Part shown: piece after piece, positions 24,301-31,510 of the stretch | Position numbering within the stretch: the stretch's first letter is position 1 | Layout of the letters: each line of letters begins with the position of its first letter | Origin: Schizosaccharomyces osmophilus | Taxonomy: Eukaryota; Ascomycota; Schizosaccharomycetes; Schizosaccharomycetales; Schizosaccharomycetaceae | Assembly (NCBI RefSeq): GCF_027921745.1 | Contig: NC_079238.1 | Span: forward strand, 3,720,001-3,784,000 | Direction of reading: 5' to 3' | DNA: 64,000 nt | The notes under the pieces: generated by a model | Told to the model about the DNA's origin: nothing | Seen by the model: the letters and a program-made list of their open reading frames with translations, nothing else | Databases searched by the model: none | Position numbers and translations under genes: made by a program

Positions 24301-27300
24301 GTTATATTTTGGCTCACAATTACTCTTGGAAGTTTATTACTAAGAGTTTTCTGGGAAGCGGTCACTAAAGTTGCACCTTTCATCCAAACTGTAAAACAGT
24401 CGAACAATTGCATGCTATTCGAGTTGGAAGCAAACTGAAGCCATAAAGACTTTTCGTCTACCTTGCTTGCATTCGAAAAATCCAAAATTGCGTGGAGCAA
24501 CAAGCGATGATCAATTGACACTGCGTTCATTTCCGTATCCCCGATCGGGAAATAAAAACGCATATTGTGATTGTAACTTTTAGGCAAACTAGTATGAGTT
24601 CTAAAAGAAAGTTGACTTTCAAATTCGAATACGCTCAAACATACAGTATCGTTCACATCAAATTCCATGTCAGATACAACAAAGCCTGCATTTATATTTC
24701 GCAAGTACTTGCCAAAATCTTCATGACTTAAAGACGAGTTTACTGAAGAAAAATTCACACCTAATTTAATGCAAGCAAGCATAACACAGTAATGATCGAA
24801 TGACTTTTCCATGTAAGAAATTACGGTATTACCTGTCGAAACACCTTTGGCTAGTAACCAATTTGCCCAACGGTTAGACAAGAAATTTAAATCAGCATAG
24901 GACATGTTCATCAACTGATCGTCGGCTTCAACATACCGAATTGCCTTATTATTAGCATACGCATGTACAGAGCTATCAAGCAACTCTAGAAGGCTAGTTG
25001 GATGTGACCCAGTAATATTCTCCGATTCGTATATTGAAAGATGCTTCTTAAGCTGTAAGTAACTTTCGAGAGTATTTTCAATACCTTCATCAAGGTAAAA
25101 GTTTATAATGTTGATGAAGAGTTCACAAACGTGATGAACAATACGACGATCTGCAGTCGCCACAACGGAAAGAGCTTGATCTTCCTCATTTGGATACAAT
25201 TCCAACATATACTGAAAATCCATTTGCAATTCTTCTTCAACGAGCTTCCAGTTCTCGAAATTTGAATCAAGAGGACCATTTTGTATGATAAGTATTGTGT
25301 CAAACATTGGTACTTTCGGAGAAAATCCCAACATTTTACTTACATCAATTAATGAACTCAGCTCTAAATTTTTAGTCAGCTTTTTTAGTGACTCAAGTCT
25401 CTGCATCGGCTTGAATTGATTATCATCATTGGAATAGAATACTCTTAAAGGGATTGAATTAAAGGTAGGCCCCGCTAGGCTATCCACACCATCTACTGGA
25501 ATGTTGCGTCCACTTACAACATTACCAAAGCAGATATCTTTGTTGCTAGTAATCAACGAAAGCGTCTTCGCCCAACATGCTTGCAAAAAAGAAGAAGTGC
25601 TAACCAAATTTTGTGAGCATATATCTCTTAATTTTAAGTAATTAAGAGGCACCCGCCTGACATAACTTCGTTTTTCATCAGAGGTCATACCGCATGGGAA
25701 AAGAACTGGCTTAAAGTCATTAAAAATACGCTTCCAGGTAACCATCTTCTTCTCGTCATTAATTAAATGCAAATATTCAATATAGGATCGCATGGAAGGT
25801 GAAACAATTAATTGTTCTCCTCTAAATAGTTTGGCCAGTTGATCAAAAATGATTTTGAAACTCCATGCATCATATAACACGTGATGCATGTAAATTAATA
25901 GGTAATTCTTTTGATAACCACGCAGATACTGGAGACGCAGAGGGACTTTTCCTGAATCAACGACCGGAACGGGTTCTACGTCGTAAGAAGTTAGGCGATT
26001 ATCCAAATAAGAAGCTTCTTCAAAAGCAAAATTGGAACTTTTTAGTAAGACTTGGCAGTAAGGATATTTGGAAGAGTTCGTCAAATAAAAGCAGGTCCTG
26101 AGGATCGGAAATGCACGAGCTAACTTTCCAAAAATATCCAACACGGTTGAAGATGACTGGTCACCTATGTCAAAGAGAAATTTATTGTAATAGAAATGCA
26201 TTCCATTCTTTTCCGTGCTGGTAAGAAGCGCTAGCTGCATAGGGGAACAAGGAAATATATCCTCGATATTTGAATCATTAATTAAAGAATTATTCAAGTC
26301 CTCCGGTTTATAGAATTCCACTGATTTCTTACCATGAGTAGGAGAGGCTTTACCTTTATTAACCATTCGACATAGTGTACTTATGGAAGGATAAGATCCG
26401 ATTTGTGAAAAGTTCAGATCTTGAATTCCTTTTTTCCGTAAATCGGAGAAGACACGTAGCAGCATCAAAGAGTCAAGCCCATATAACTGTAAATTCTCAA
26501 AGTGGTCCACGGAGTGCAACGACTTATTCAAAAGCTTTGACAGGCTAGACCTTACTAAATCCTCATTTTCATATACATCATCAAAGTTATCAAGAGCGTC
26601 AACATTGTCATTTAAATTGTCAGTACCATTTGAAATATGATTAAAAGTGAATAAAGCGTCAGCATGCATAATGGTCCTGTTGATGCTGTTTTGAAAATCG
26701 TGTACCAATGTTTCCAAATATTTATCCTGGAATTTTCCCGTAATCTTTATTTCGTAATGTTCATGCTTATCCACTTCAACTAAAAGTGGATATTCGGTTT
26801 TATTAGTAGAGGAAATGGATGCAATAATGTTATCATCGAGGGTGACAGCGGATTGTTGTAAAATTAGCAAACTATTCAGTTGAACTGGATTCTCGTGAAA
26901 CTCTTGAATATCAGCTAAAGAGACAGAAGTATGATCTAGAATTGAAGTTAGACTTGACAATGTCCTCTGGCAATTTTGCTGATGTGAATGCTGTTCCGAA
27001 AGCTCAATCCTAACAGGAAGGGTTCGCATGCATGGACCAACAATGTAATCAATATTTTCAATTAAATTGTTCATTCTTCCGGATATAACGGTACCAATTA
27101 ACATATCAAGACTTTCGGTATGCTTGGACATGACTGCCGACCATGCTGTCAAAAGAAATGATAAAGGTGTTATACGCAATGATTTACAATAATCATCTAT
27201 GTGAAAAGCTTTAAGCTTAGTTGCCCCAGATATAGAAGAAAAGCTTGTAGTGTGATGCTTTAAGCTCATCGAATTAGAATTTTTCAGATATTCTTTCCAA

Positions 27301-30248
27301 AAATGCATGTTTTCTTTCAAATATTTCTGTTTGGTAAGGCATAATTCATGTACGTACTCACCAAACTGTGAGTAAATAGGTAATGGTCCCTTTTTTAACA
27401 ACAATTCAAGTTGTTGTCTTATGACATCCAAAGACCAACCGTCATAGAGGGCATGGTGCCATATGATGCTTAAATAACATTCGCTGGAATTGTGTATTAT
27501 TACAGCATCCAATGGCCCACGACTAAAAAACTCCTCAGTGAATCGAAAGTTTTCAAAATGCTTTTGAGTTTCAGTGAATGGATGCTCGGAATATACGAGA
27601 ACTGGTGAGACCTCTTGATTTATACGAAGAATAAAACCTTCCCTATCATCTAGATGAAATGAACTTCTCAACAACGAGTGAGATTTTAATACTTGATGCC
27701 AAGCCTTTTCAACGTCTTTAGCAGAGGCATTAATTTTCAGCACATCATGGTTTACGTAAACTTCTCCATTCTTTATTAAAGATTCGTAAAGCATTCCTTT
27801 TTGGAGATCAGTACACATGCTCGATTCAGCTTGTACGGCACGCTTATCCTTGGAAGAATTTATCGCAACTAACCCTTCGGCAATGCTTTCAACAATGTGT
27901 GATGAAAGCAACTTTGACAAAGATACTTTATAGCCTAACTTGGAGAAAGAGCGTGATAACTGTACTGCATCTAAGGAATCATAGCCTAACTCGAAAATCG
28001 AAGTAAACCGATTAACATTAGGATATTCGTTATGTTTGTGATGATAATGATCTCTAACAACAGTTGAGACCACTTCTTCCTTTTGATTTGATAAAGAAGC
28101 GTTTTGTTCCTTGGTTGGTTGCGTAGAAAATAGGGATTTCAAGGCTTTACGGTTCGTTTTACCGCTAGGAAGATAAGGAAGACTTTCAACGGATACATAG
28201 TCTGTTGGTCTCATCCAAGCTTGCAGATTTGTCTCAGCTTGATTTTTAACGTTTTGTTCACTTCCGACAAAAAAGGCTACCAGACGCTCATCAATTTTCT
28301 CCACGGCTAAAGATTGAGCAGCGGGTGCCAATTTGGATTCAATTTCTCCTAACTCCACTCTTCTCCCCCTTATCTTCACTTGCATGTCACCACTGATCCT
28401 ACCATAAATGTAAAGACGGCCGTTTATAATTCGGCCACAATCACCCGTTCTATATATGGAATAAGATCGGCCATTGCGATCAAATGCAGTAGTGAAAGCT
28501 TTTACATTTAATTCTTCTCTATTCAGATATCCTCGGGAAAGCTGAGGACCAGCGATACAAACTTCCCCAAGGAACCCATCCTCACTAATAGGGTAGCTTG
28601 ATGAGTCGGGTTGCGTGTCACAAATGCAAAGCATTGCAGCAATTAAGGGAGAGCCAACCAAATATACAGAAGTAAACCTTTGAGAAGCATTAAGAGTAAC
28701 ATGTATGGCAGCCTCCGTCGGGCCGTATGCGTTAACAAGTCGATTATCCCAAAAATCGATTACACGTTTTGTTAAAAGCTCTCCAATGGAAAGCAACATA
28801 CGGACATTCTTTAGTAAGGGAATATTTTCTTCGACGGAAATTACGTTAGCAACGGTTGGTGTTAGCTCCAGCGCGGTGATTTCAAAATCGTGGATTAAAA
28901 ATTCTAAACACCCGACAAGATTTTGCCTGGTTGAGGTAACTAAAGAAAGTCCCATGTTCCAATTACCAAAGATCTCATAAACCGAAACATCAAAAGTTAC
29001 ATTTGCAAATTGGAGCCATTTATCGCCTCGTGATACACCAAATTTTGGATAAAGAAAAGAGTGAGAAAAGATAGAATTGACGGCTGATCTATGGGTGATT
29101 GGAACACCTTTGGGGGTCCCAGTAGATCCGGACGTATATAGCACATATGCGGTAGAGTCTGGAGAAGAGGCAAAGCAAATGGATGGCAAGGGATCAGGTG
29201 TCTTTAGGTTGGGAAGACTCTGGTCGGAAAGCTGTAATAATTCCACATTGGTAGAGAATCTTTCTGCAAGTGCTGGATCAGCAATTGCCAAGCTTGCATC
29301 TGTATCTTTGCATATGAACTGAACTCGTTCCGGGATTGTTTCCACGTCTATGGGACAGTATGCATTTGAGCTGTACAGGACGGCCAAGATGGCGATGAAA
29401 AGACTTGGAGAATGGGGAATCATGATAGGGACAACTTTATTATGAAAAGGAATGGACTTTGAGATGGTGAATGCAAAAGAATGAAGCTCTTGAAACGTAA
29501 AAGACGTAGAATCAGAAAAAGAATCATTATGGGAATAAACAAAGTTGAGAGCTTCTTGAGTCGGGTTCGAAAGGACATTGTGATAGAAGCATCCATGTAA
29601 GTAATGGTTCGAGTTACCGGTGATTTGGTTGGAGTCTTTCGAACCTAGGTGATCTACAGGATCTGGATTTAGAAGAGACAAAGGTAAACTTTCGTTTTTT
29701 CCTTTGTGAAGGATCATTTTGAAAATGTAGTCTGCGATTTCTGAAGAGAATCGTTGGCAATCCCAACGCAAAGTTAGAGAAGAGGGAGAATATACAAAAG
29801 TAACATCAATGTCAAAACTAGGATTGCGGAATGACATTAAGTCAGAAAAGCCACTGAGAAAGGAATTGAAAGCGGAATTACTCCATGAAGCCGGTTGTTC
29901 ACGAGAGCACTCATGATCAGAACGAAACACAGCGCAATGGATTTTGTTGGAAGCTAAATGTGAAAGGGGGAACGGTTGGAGTTCGGCATTCAATGATATA
30001 TAGCTTTCATGTTGAATCGTTTCTAAACCATTGCAAGGGACGTAGTTTGGAAATACCACAAACGCGGTTTCAGATCCAATTAGCCCAGAAAAGAGCCAAT
30101 GCCATAATTCAACAAAGCGAGAAAAGGAAAAGGAAGCATCGAATGGATAGCTCTTGACCTGAAAAGAAGGGGAAGTCTGAGGGCATCGAGATGGCCCTAA
30201 GTGTGAAATCTCACTAAGTTGAATCTGGTCATTTACCGTATGTACCAT
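15306..30248 (-). CDS. sib1: Ferrichrome-type nonribosomal peptide synthetase Sib1
   Basis: One uninterrupted reading frame of 4980 residues (S. pombe Sib1 is about 4920). Ferrichrome synthetases join three glycines and three N5-acetyl-N5-hydroxyornithines into the cyclic siderophore. Domain order from motifs: A1 with YTSGSTGTPKG near residue 369; T1 (LGYDSL, ~752); C1 (HHALYDGWS, ~929); T2 (YGLDSL, ~1254); C2 (HHVLYDAWS, ~1455); a degenerate A domain (~1750-2180) lacking the ATP-loop motif; T3 (LGLDSL, ~2266); C3 (HHAIFDERS, ~2476); A3 with YTSGSTGKPKG near 2940; T4 (LGIDSI, ~3344); C4 (FHGIYDGWS, ~3523); T5 (LGIDSI, ~3849); C5 (HHALYDGWS, ~4058); T6 (LGLDSV, ~4486); C6 (HHALYDGWS, ~4693). 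The extra T-C units at the end fit iterative use. There is no thioesterase; the terminal C domain should cyclise. The gene is divergent from sib2 behind GATA-type iron boxes. Confidence 0.97.
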   Translation of the reverse strand: MVHTVNDQIQLSEISHLGPSRCPQTSPSFQVKSYPFDASFSFSRFVELWHWLFSGLIGSETAFVVFPNYVPCNGLETIQHESYISLNAELQPFPLSHLASNKIHCAVFRSDHECSREQPASWSNSAFNSFLSGFSDLMSFRNPSFDIDVTFVYSPSSLTLRWDCQRFSSEIADYIFKMILHKGKNESLPLSLLNPDPVDHLGSKDSNQITGNSNHYLHGCFYHNVLSNPTQEALNFVYSHNDSFSDSTSFTFQELHSFAFTISKSIPFHNKVVPIMIPHSPSLFIAILAVLYSSNAYCPIDVETIPERVQFICKDTDASLAIADPALAERFSTNVELLQLSDQSLPNLKTPDPLPSICFASSPDSTAYVLYTSGSTGTPKGVPITHRSAVNSIFSHSFLYPKFGVSRGDKWLQFANVTFDVSVYEIFGNWNMGLSLVTSTRQNLVGCLEFLIHDFEITALELTPTVANVISVEENIPLLKNVRMLLSIGELLTKRVIDFWDNRLVNAYGPTEAAIHVTLNASQRFTSVYLVGSPLIAAMLCICDTQPDSSSYPISEDGFLGEVCIAGPQLSRGYLNREELNVKAFTTAFDRNGRSYSIYRTGDCGRIINGRLYIYGRISGDMQVKIRGRRVELGEIESKLAPAAQSLAVEKIDERLVAFFVGSEQNVKNQAETNLQAWMRPTDYVSVESLPYLPSGKTNRKALKSLFSTQPTKEQNASLSNQKEEVVSTVVRDHYHHKHNEYPNVNRFTSIFELGYDSLDAVQLSRSFSKLGYKVSLSKLLSSHIVESIAEGLVAINSSKDKRAVQAESSMCTDLQKGMLYESLIKNGEVYVNHDVLKINASAKDVEKAWHQVLKSHSLLRSSFHLDDREGFILRINQEVSPVLVYSEHPFTETQKHFENFRFTEEFFSRGPLDAVIIHNSSECYLSIIWHHALYDGWSLDVIRQQLELLLKKGPLPIYSQFGEYVHELCLTKQKYLKENMHFWKEYLKNSNSMSLKHHTTSFSSISGATKLKAFHIDDYCKSLRITPLSFLLTAWSAVMSKHTESLDMLIGTVISGRMNNLIENIDYIVGPCMRTLPVRIELSEQHSHQQNCQRTLSSLTSILDHTSVSLADIQEFHENPVQLNSLLILQQSAVTLDDNIIASISSTNKTEYPLLVEVDKHEHYEIKITGKFQDKYLETLVHDFQNSINRTIMHADALFTFNHISNGTDNLNDNVDALDNFDDVYENEDLVRSSLSKLLNKSLHSVDHFENLQLYGLDSLMLLRVFSDLRKKGIQDLNFSQIGSYPSISTLCRMVNKGKASPTHGKKSVEFYKPEDLNNSLINDSNIEDIFPCSPMQLALLTSTEKNGMHFYYNKFLFDIGDQSSSTVLDIFGKLARAFPILRTCFYLTNSSKYPYCQVLLKSSNFAFEEASYLDNRLTSYDVEPVPVVDSGKVPLRLQYLRGYQKNYLLIYMHHVLYDAWSFKIIFDQLAKLFRGEQLIVSPSMRSYIEYLHLINDEKKMVTWKRIFNDFKPVLFPCGMTSDEKRSYVRRVPLNYLKLRDICSQNLVSTSSFLQACWAKTLSLITSNKDICFGNVVSGRNIPVDGVDSLAGPTFNSIPLRVFYSNDDNQFKPMQRLESLKKLTKNLELSSLIDVSKMLGFSPKVPMFDTILIIQNGPLDSNFENWKLVEEELQMDFQYMLELYPNEEDQALSVVATADRRIVHHVCELFINIINFYLDEGIENTLESYLQLKKHLSIYESENITGSHPTSLLELLDSSVHAYANNKAIRYVEADDQLMNMSYADLNFLSNRWANWLLAKGVSTGNTVISYMEKSFDHYCVMLACIKLGVNFSSVNSSLSHEDFGKYLRNINAGFVVSDMEFDVNDTVCLSVFEFESQLSFRTHTSLPKSYNHNMRFYFPIGDTEMNAVSIDHRLLLHAILDFSNASKVDEKSLWLQFASNSNSMQLFDCFTVWMKGATLVTASQKTLSNKLPRVIVSQNITHLNVNSALVSKLNKDVTQSVKLLISYGGKLSSKILEYWNGRHVRVHLMKNMNFPCFLNTHFSNKTRDILGKLIGCFKGLIVHPSAKTIIPKCGFGQLLLAVNAELLGILDQNKSVEVSSGSLNIYTDSVARLLPDSTFQLEGLTKETDSNNWEDLILQKVPEVRQVHRVVLDKPMDSSIAFLLVDMGVEKLEDLKSQLIYLSKQSPNVLVLIGDMPLDTDEKVDEASLMEKYEKGQFIHEFSILDLLQKSNVSSFVDDVSSLISNFFKLPLEAIKLESEISSLGLDSLSAIQLSRTMRNRYQAKISALDLLECNTLFDLSQKLQKSIESQPPVECDEMIDKFLADIKESTKPHLPNLPNIDCVLPCVDSQNSLLSQFHSSGGKTNLNYFVYRMKDHVIFGDFSKRWEIAIKKISMLRTYFVSINNPRSPFAQVTLENINPPWLLREQTIGVEDAVSTAVGNLKQALLSDTTSIPYSLSFIRTNENVHYFILVMHHAIFDERSLNHTLRIVENALEAEVELSSHEIITKKILAYKQRSIESKEYWIKQLEGFAPTLFPNLCTNRHTGDARSITSKPSSFDIFKFREICGKLNISIQALAQLAWAKLLSSYCSEDCITFGLILSGQTLMEDENDAIFPTLTTIPYSVNVSGSVGDLLKDIQERNKGFLKYQYTPISQIKRWLNLGGNETYFDSLLSVQVEDDTDTPLEIFSDEIESQSFLENTLAIELRVLSSSSEIVLNSLDRSIPKQHAQLIVQQFDWLLNLMVSHLDEDIGTLERFLPTTLLSVVPAEVQDYPCEVKFLHEFVEYYARKLPSSLALEFANQIHINEYMSTKFTYQEFNCKANQLARTLKRYGCNTGTIISIYFDKCIEAFIAILAILKAGCCFLALDVTAPLERIKFIVDDSSSGLIISSKDQLEKLRSANISVNILNASDHGIYDSDSENLTIEDLDESNLAYVLYTSGSTGKPKGCCLTHKNVVQTMMAFQQQFLGKWNSDSRFLSFASLHFDVSVLEQYFSWSTGTCLVAAPKNLILQDIPTAVRVLRITHIDLTPSLASILNPGNAPYLQVFITGGEQIRQEVMEIWGDTGVLYNFWGPTELTIGASAYRELPKNARTSNIGPPFANCSTYIISQKTNLPVLLGAIGEICMGGNQVAKGYLNLPKQTEEKFRLYHQFNDRVYYTGDLGRLLSDGSLEFGGRADDQIKLRGQRIEIGEINSVLKASSEKVLDAFTFALDHHALHKTQLVSFIHVGSNNNVSLFDLDENSMETIQVADEYCKSHLATYMVPTFLVPINWVPLTPTNKFDKKKVVGEFQKLTQNQLSRLYQNKKTQNLEEETCDPKVLQIIAKFLNLSISDFKASTSIFELGIDSISAVSLAAMLRENGYLSASPAQLLNAVSISKISKALIGNFSNKKVSDIPVKTKFYQSFEHADLAESVIPCLPLVEGLLFELERGRRSLYFNTFTFKFRSKEQAKAFENALIFVTKKYEVLRSAFIKSENGYFQIIWKSEVLDTVGHLNITNCISPIKIFIDYTNGIHHVSLEMFHGIYDGWSLDLIWNDLAKFSQNCELPERPLYSLAVLEVLKQSSNLDYTSFWSKLFRKRVSQLPQFSDELPESMVFSRTLSLSYLKLQNICRSSFKTSLSSLFLTAWLCFLNSHFLVQTVGTVVSGRSNQINHLDVIGPMFNTLPFPFFVDNESSFQELVSSTQSVLSSMLPFHHTPLRELKKSLQVKDLFNVLFVYTQHENNPFDQSTNWDMEIKSTGTEFPLAFEVEKSKDDTLIINLATSYKYVESLETSSLLSMFEEYFLQVINAPKMTFEPQEASCLNENALIKHKIPEHWNSVLQVLIDIMSEKVKVSVEEFEKNTYIYELGIDSIDLIWLSSKFSSAGLSKIDLSQFMTDPSLFHMLKLMNENTTANEQSLEIDMRKNSLADGIKTLFNTEDYEDCYMTTHLQRGLLVETLNDSSLYQNDAIFQVDSCIDIERLKEAWIAMIHYNPILRTNFKLTDVGNTLTVVQVVENVSDFDYNSHIVREDFYFDELKVAKESLKAKRNFPSPFETCPYRVTFFNVKDNLYMFVEMHHALYDGWSLSLMYDELLCRYNYQNVPTRRPFSQFVKQVNNISFDLEFWSTYLKDLNVVRPLRRLGNEGRHTWGAYSSVTYSKLLSASKVYGVSIQSLIFYAWGIYLSRLYHSSDIIFHTVFSGRTKFEGADNILGPCMNTIPVRIKTGDQKKVLKKLTRELIELWNQQHTPLSIIHSKYPLLQNLPVESILVHQRLPKQDDGNNVIKSVDESTGINYPIAMEFSNTESQLEWFASVDTSFVPFQGAEDMVNQVDLILSHIVNGKLAANTTEPSDVLFFRGYKIRYTDYKEALLGADSLNSESRLVLVDNQKSLLFVPFGEACNQVSLLLTDCTKRSLKRLAKKCRTKLPLFLMPDFLIPVTGISELPEEKVHAELLELFNSFSSEDIHQLKGILELHDARLESVLIQNLSSSLNIPSHLINRSVTFMELGLDSVHAIKFSSLLRNSGVPVTVPNILQNPSIEFLAHYILFELEDFTGDDNVAEFGNLLNAIPEDSSIKKTNIADVFPCSPGQLYALSAWNNTNKLKYFTTFFYLSNRMLDIERLKAAWQKLVKSSDVLRTTFVKSTDRDFEILQVLTRQGNAPWQHQTETEKDIEATSLAIAEEEMSLNTTLHETPLRIRSIAIEGKLLLSISIHHALYDGWSINILLQRLSQLYDNPNLEPIDENSSKSIVSKLYNSKAIDSAKSFWSNHLADCQPCGLPKVLGDSCNKDISLYLPSVFDANSLLKKAQSMNVSLQSMAFTAFACVLNNWTKQYDLTFGVYVSGRSLNIANAESVLYPLFNVIPLNVNMGNKSISTLVKDIQSFIIQTSGVLQQLSVKDHPKPGLVDITINFFSGAEAMDSSIFTPYELKTKPRCDKSRKIVSSTIDGCDVLNNPAPKLDFELAVRNGRLDLGIFTHSSILSESNSERFVTDFLTALDGF

Positions 30249-30403
30249 GAAAACTAGCTCGAGCTAAAAGATGAAAGATCCGAAATCAATCAAAAGAAAT
30301 CAAGAAAAAAGGGAATTCCAAAAAGAAAAAACCAAAGCTGTGCAAAGCGTTGGTAATAGACAGTGTGTTGCGAAAAGATGTGTGATGCGGGTAACTATAT
30401 ATG

Positions 30404-30412
30404 ATCTGATAA
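30404..30412 (+). promoter_or_regulatory. Fep1-type GATA box 1
   Basis: ATCTGATAA, an exact match to ATC(A/T)GATAA, lies 156 bases upstream of the sib1 start codon. The assignment to Fep1 is by motif and context. Confidence 0.7.
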
Positions 30413-30745
30413 CCTTGTTACTTGGCACATAAACAAACACGCAATTCTATCGAAAAGGTCTTTTGTAACGGGAATTGAAATGTGGACAGAAACAAATGTC
30501 CATACGGCTTGCTCGATCGAGTCGGATGAAGTAAAAGTCGAAAATTACGTATCCTTTTCTCTATAGCCTTGTTCGAGTGTTTCTCTTGCTTTCCCTCGAG
30601 ATCAACCGAAAAAGCAGATCCAACAGAAATGTTTAAAGCTTTTACTAGGACTTTCCAACGAAACCAATCGTCTACTTTGAGGCCATCATCGCTCGCTGTT
30701 CCTTGAGTGCTACCTACGTTTATGATATGCTAAAATTTCTCTTTC

Positions 30746-30754
30746 ATCTGATAA
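30746..30754 (+). promoter_or_regulatory. Fep1-type GATA box 2
   Basis: A second exact ATCTGATAA, in the middle of the intergenic region about 500 bases from sib1 and 760 from sib2. It could serve either gene. Confidence 0.7.
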
Positions 30755-30818
30755 ATAATCATTTTATTTGTTTTTCCTTTTATGTTTTTATTTCTTTTCT
30801 TTCATTATTGTTCTTATT

Positions 30819-31154
30819 TTAGTTTTTTTTTCTCGAAAAAGTAATGTTTGGAAGTTTGCTGTAAAGTGGTTTGATGAAAAAAATTTCACCCGTCACAACT
30901 GATTTGAACGTCTCCTCATGAAGACGTAACGAGCGTCCATTGCGTGAGTTCTTTAGCCGTTCTATAGAAAAACTTGACTGCCGTTTCAAGTTATTCATAC
31001 GAAATTCTTCCTTTTTGTTCATTTCCCCTTTGTCTGGCTGAGCCATAAACAAACCTTCCGTATCTGATCGGGTAATTTTTATCTGATCGGATCGGTTACG
31101 TAACAAACCGTTGTCGTACATACAACGACGAGCAATGTAACTTGGTGGTAGCAT
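30819..31154 (-). CDS. Doubtful small ORF, 111 codons
   Basis: An ATG-initiated frame, hydrophilic and Lys/Arg/Ser-rich, with no motif I recognise. It sits wholly in the sib1-sib2 promoter, overlaps a GATA-type box, and encodes an internal RSDxxxxTRSD echo that comes from an 11-base direct repeat (TATCTGATCGG at 31061 and 31080). I recall no gene here in S. pombe. It may be chance; conservation in sister species would decide. Confidence 0.2.
   Translation of the reverse strand: MLPPSYIARRCMYDNGLLRNRSDQIKITRSDTEGLFMAQPDKGEMNKKEEFRMNNLKRQSSFSIERLKNSRNGRSLRLHEETFKSVVTGEIFFIKPLYSKLPNITFSRKKN
31079..31087 (-). promoter_or_regulatory. Fep1-type GATA box 3
   Basis: The minus strand reads ATCAGATAA, again an exact ATC(A/T)GATAA match, about 420 bases upstream of the sib2 ATG. 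Confidence 0.65.
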
Positions 31155-31312
31155 ACTTACCTATATATATCAGTATATTTCCATTCCACTAAATCTTCTT
31201 TTTGTTATATTACACGAAATAGTGTACTATAAAGGGAAGTAGTTTTGGGTGCATATCTTGTTTCATCCATCTGAACAATTTGTTAACGTGTGTGCTTGGA
31301 AACTCTTCGGCT

Positions 31313-31381
31313 CGGTTTGGTTTGGTTTGGATTAGATTGGCGTAACCTAACTTAACTTAACTTAACTTGACTTGGCTTGGT
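31313..31381 (+). repeat. GGTTT and AACTT pentamer tract in sib2 leader
   Basis: About three GGTTT units, a short spacer, then about four to five AACTT-type units decaying into ACTTGG / GCTTGG. The tract ends 130 bases before the sib2 ATG, probably within its promoter or 5' leader. Confidence 0.8.
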
Positions 31382-31510
31382 TAATTGTTTTAGGAAAAAG
31401 AACAAATAAAAGACTTGTTTTCTTTCTTTTCCCTTGCTTTTCGGTGTTTTAATTTTTTGAATCGTCGTAGAATCGTTTTGGATTTTGGTATCGTTCGTTT
31501 ATTTACAAGA

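Larger units (their letters stand above)
30249..31510. promoter_or_regulatory. Shared sib1-sib2 divergent promoter region
   Basis: A 1.26 kb region between two divergent siderophore genes. It holds three ATC(A/T)GATAA boxes and a tandem-repeat tract just before sib2, listed separately. In S. pombe the GATA repressor Fep1 shuts siderophore and iron-uptake genes in iron-rich cells through this kind of site. A 111-codon minus-strand frame inside it is listed as doubtful. Confidence 0.7.
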
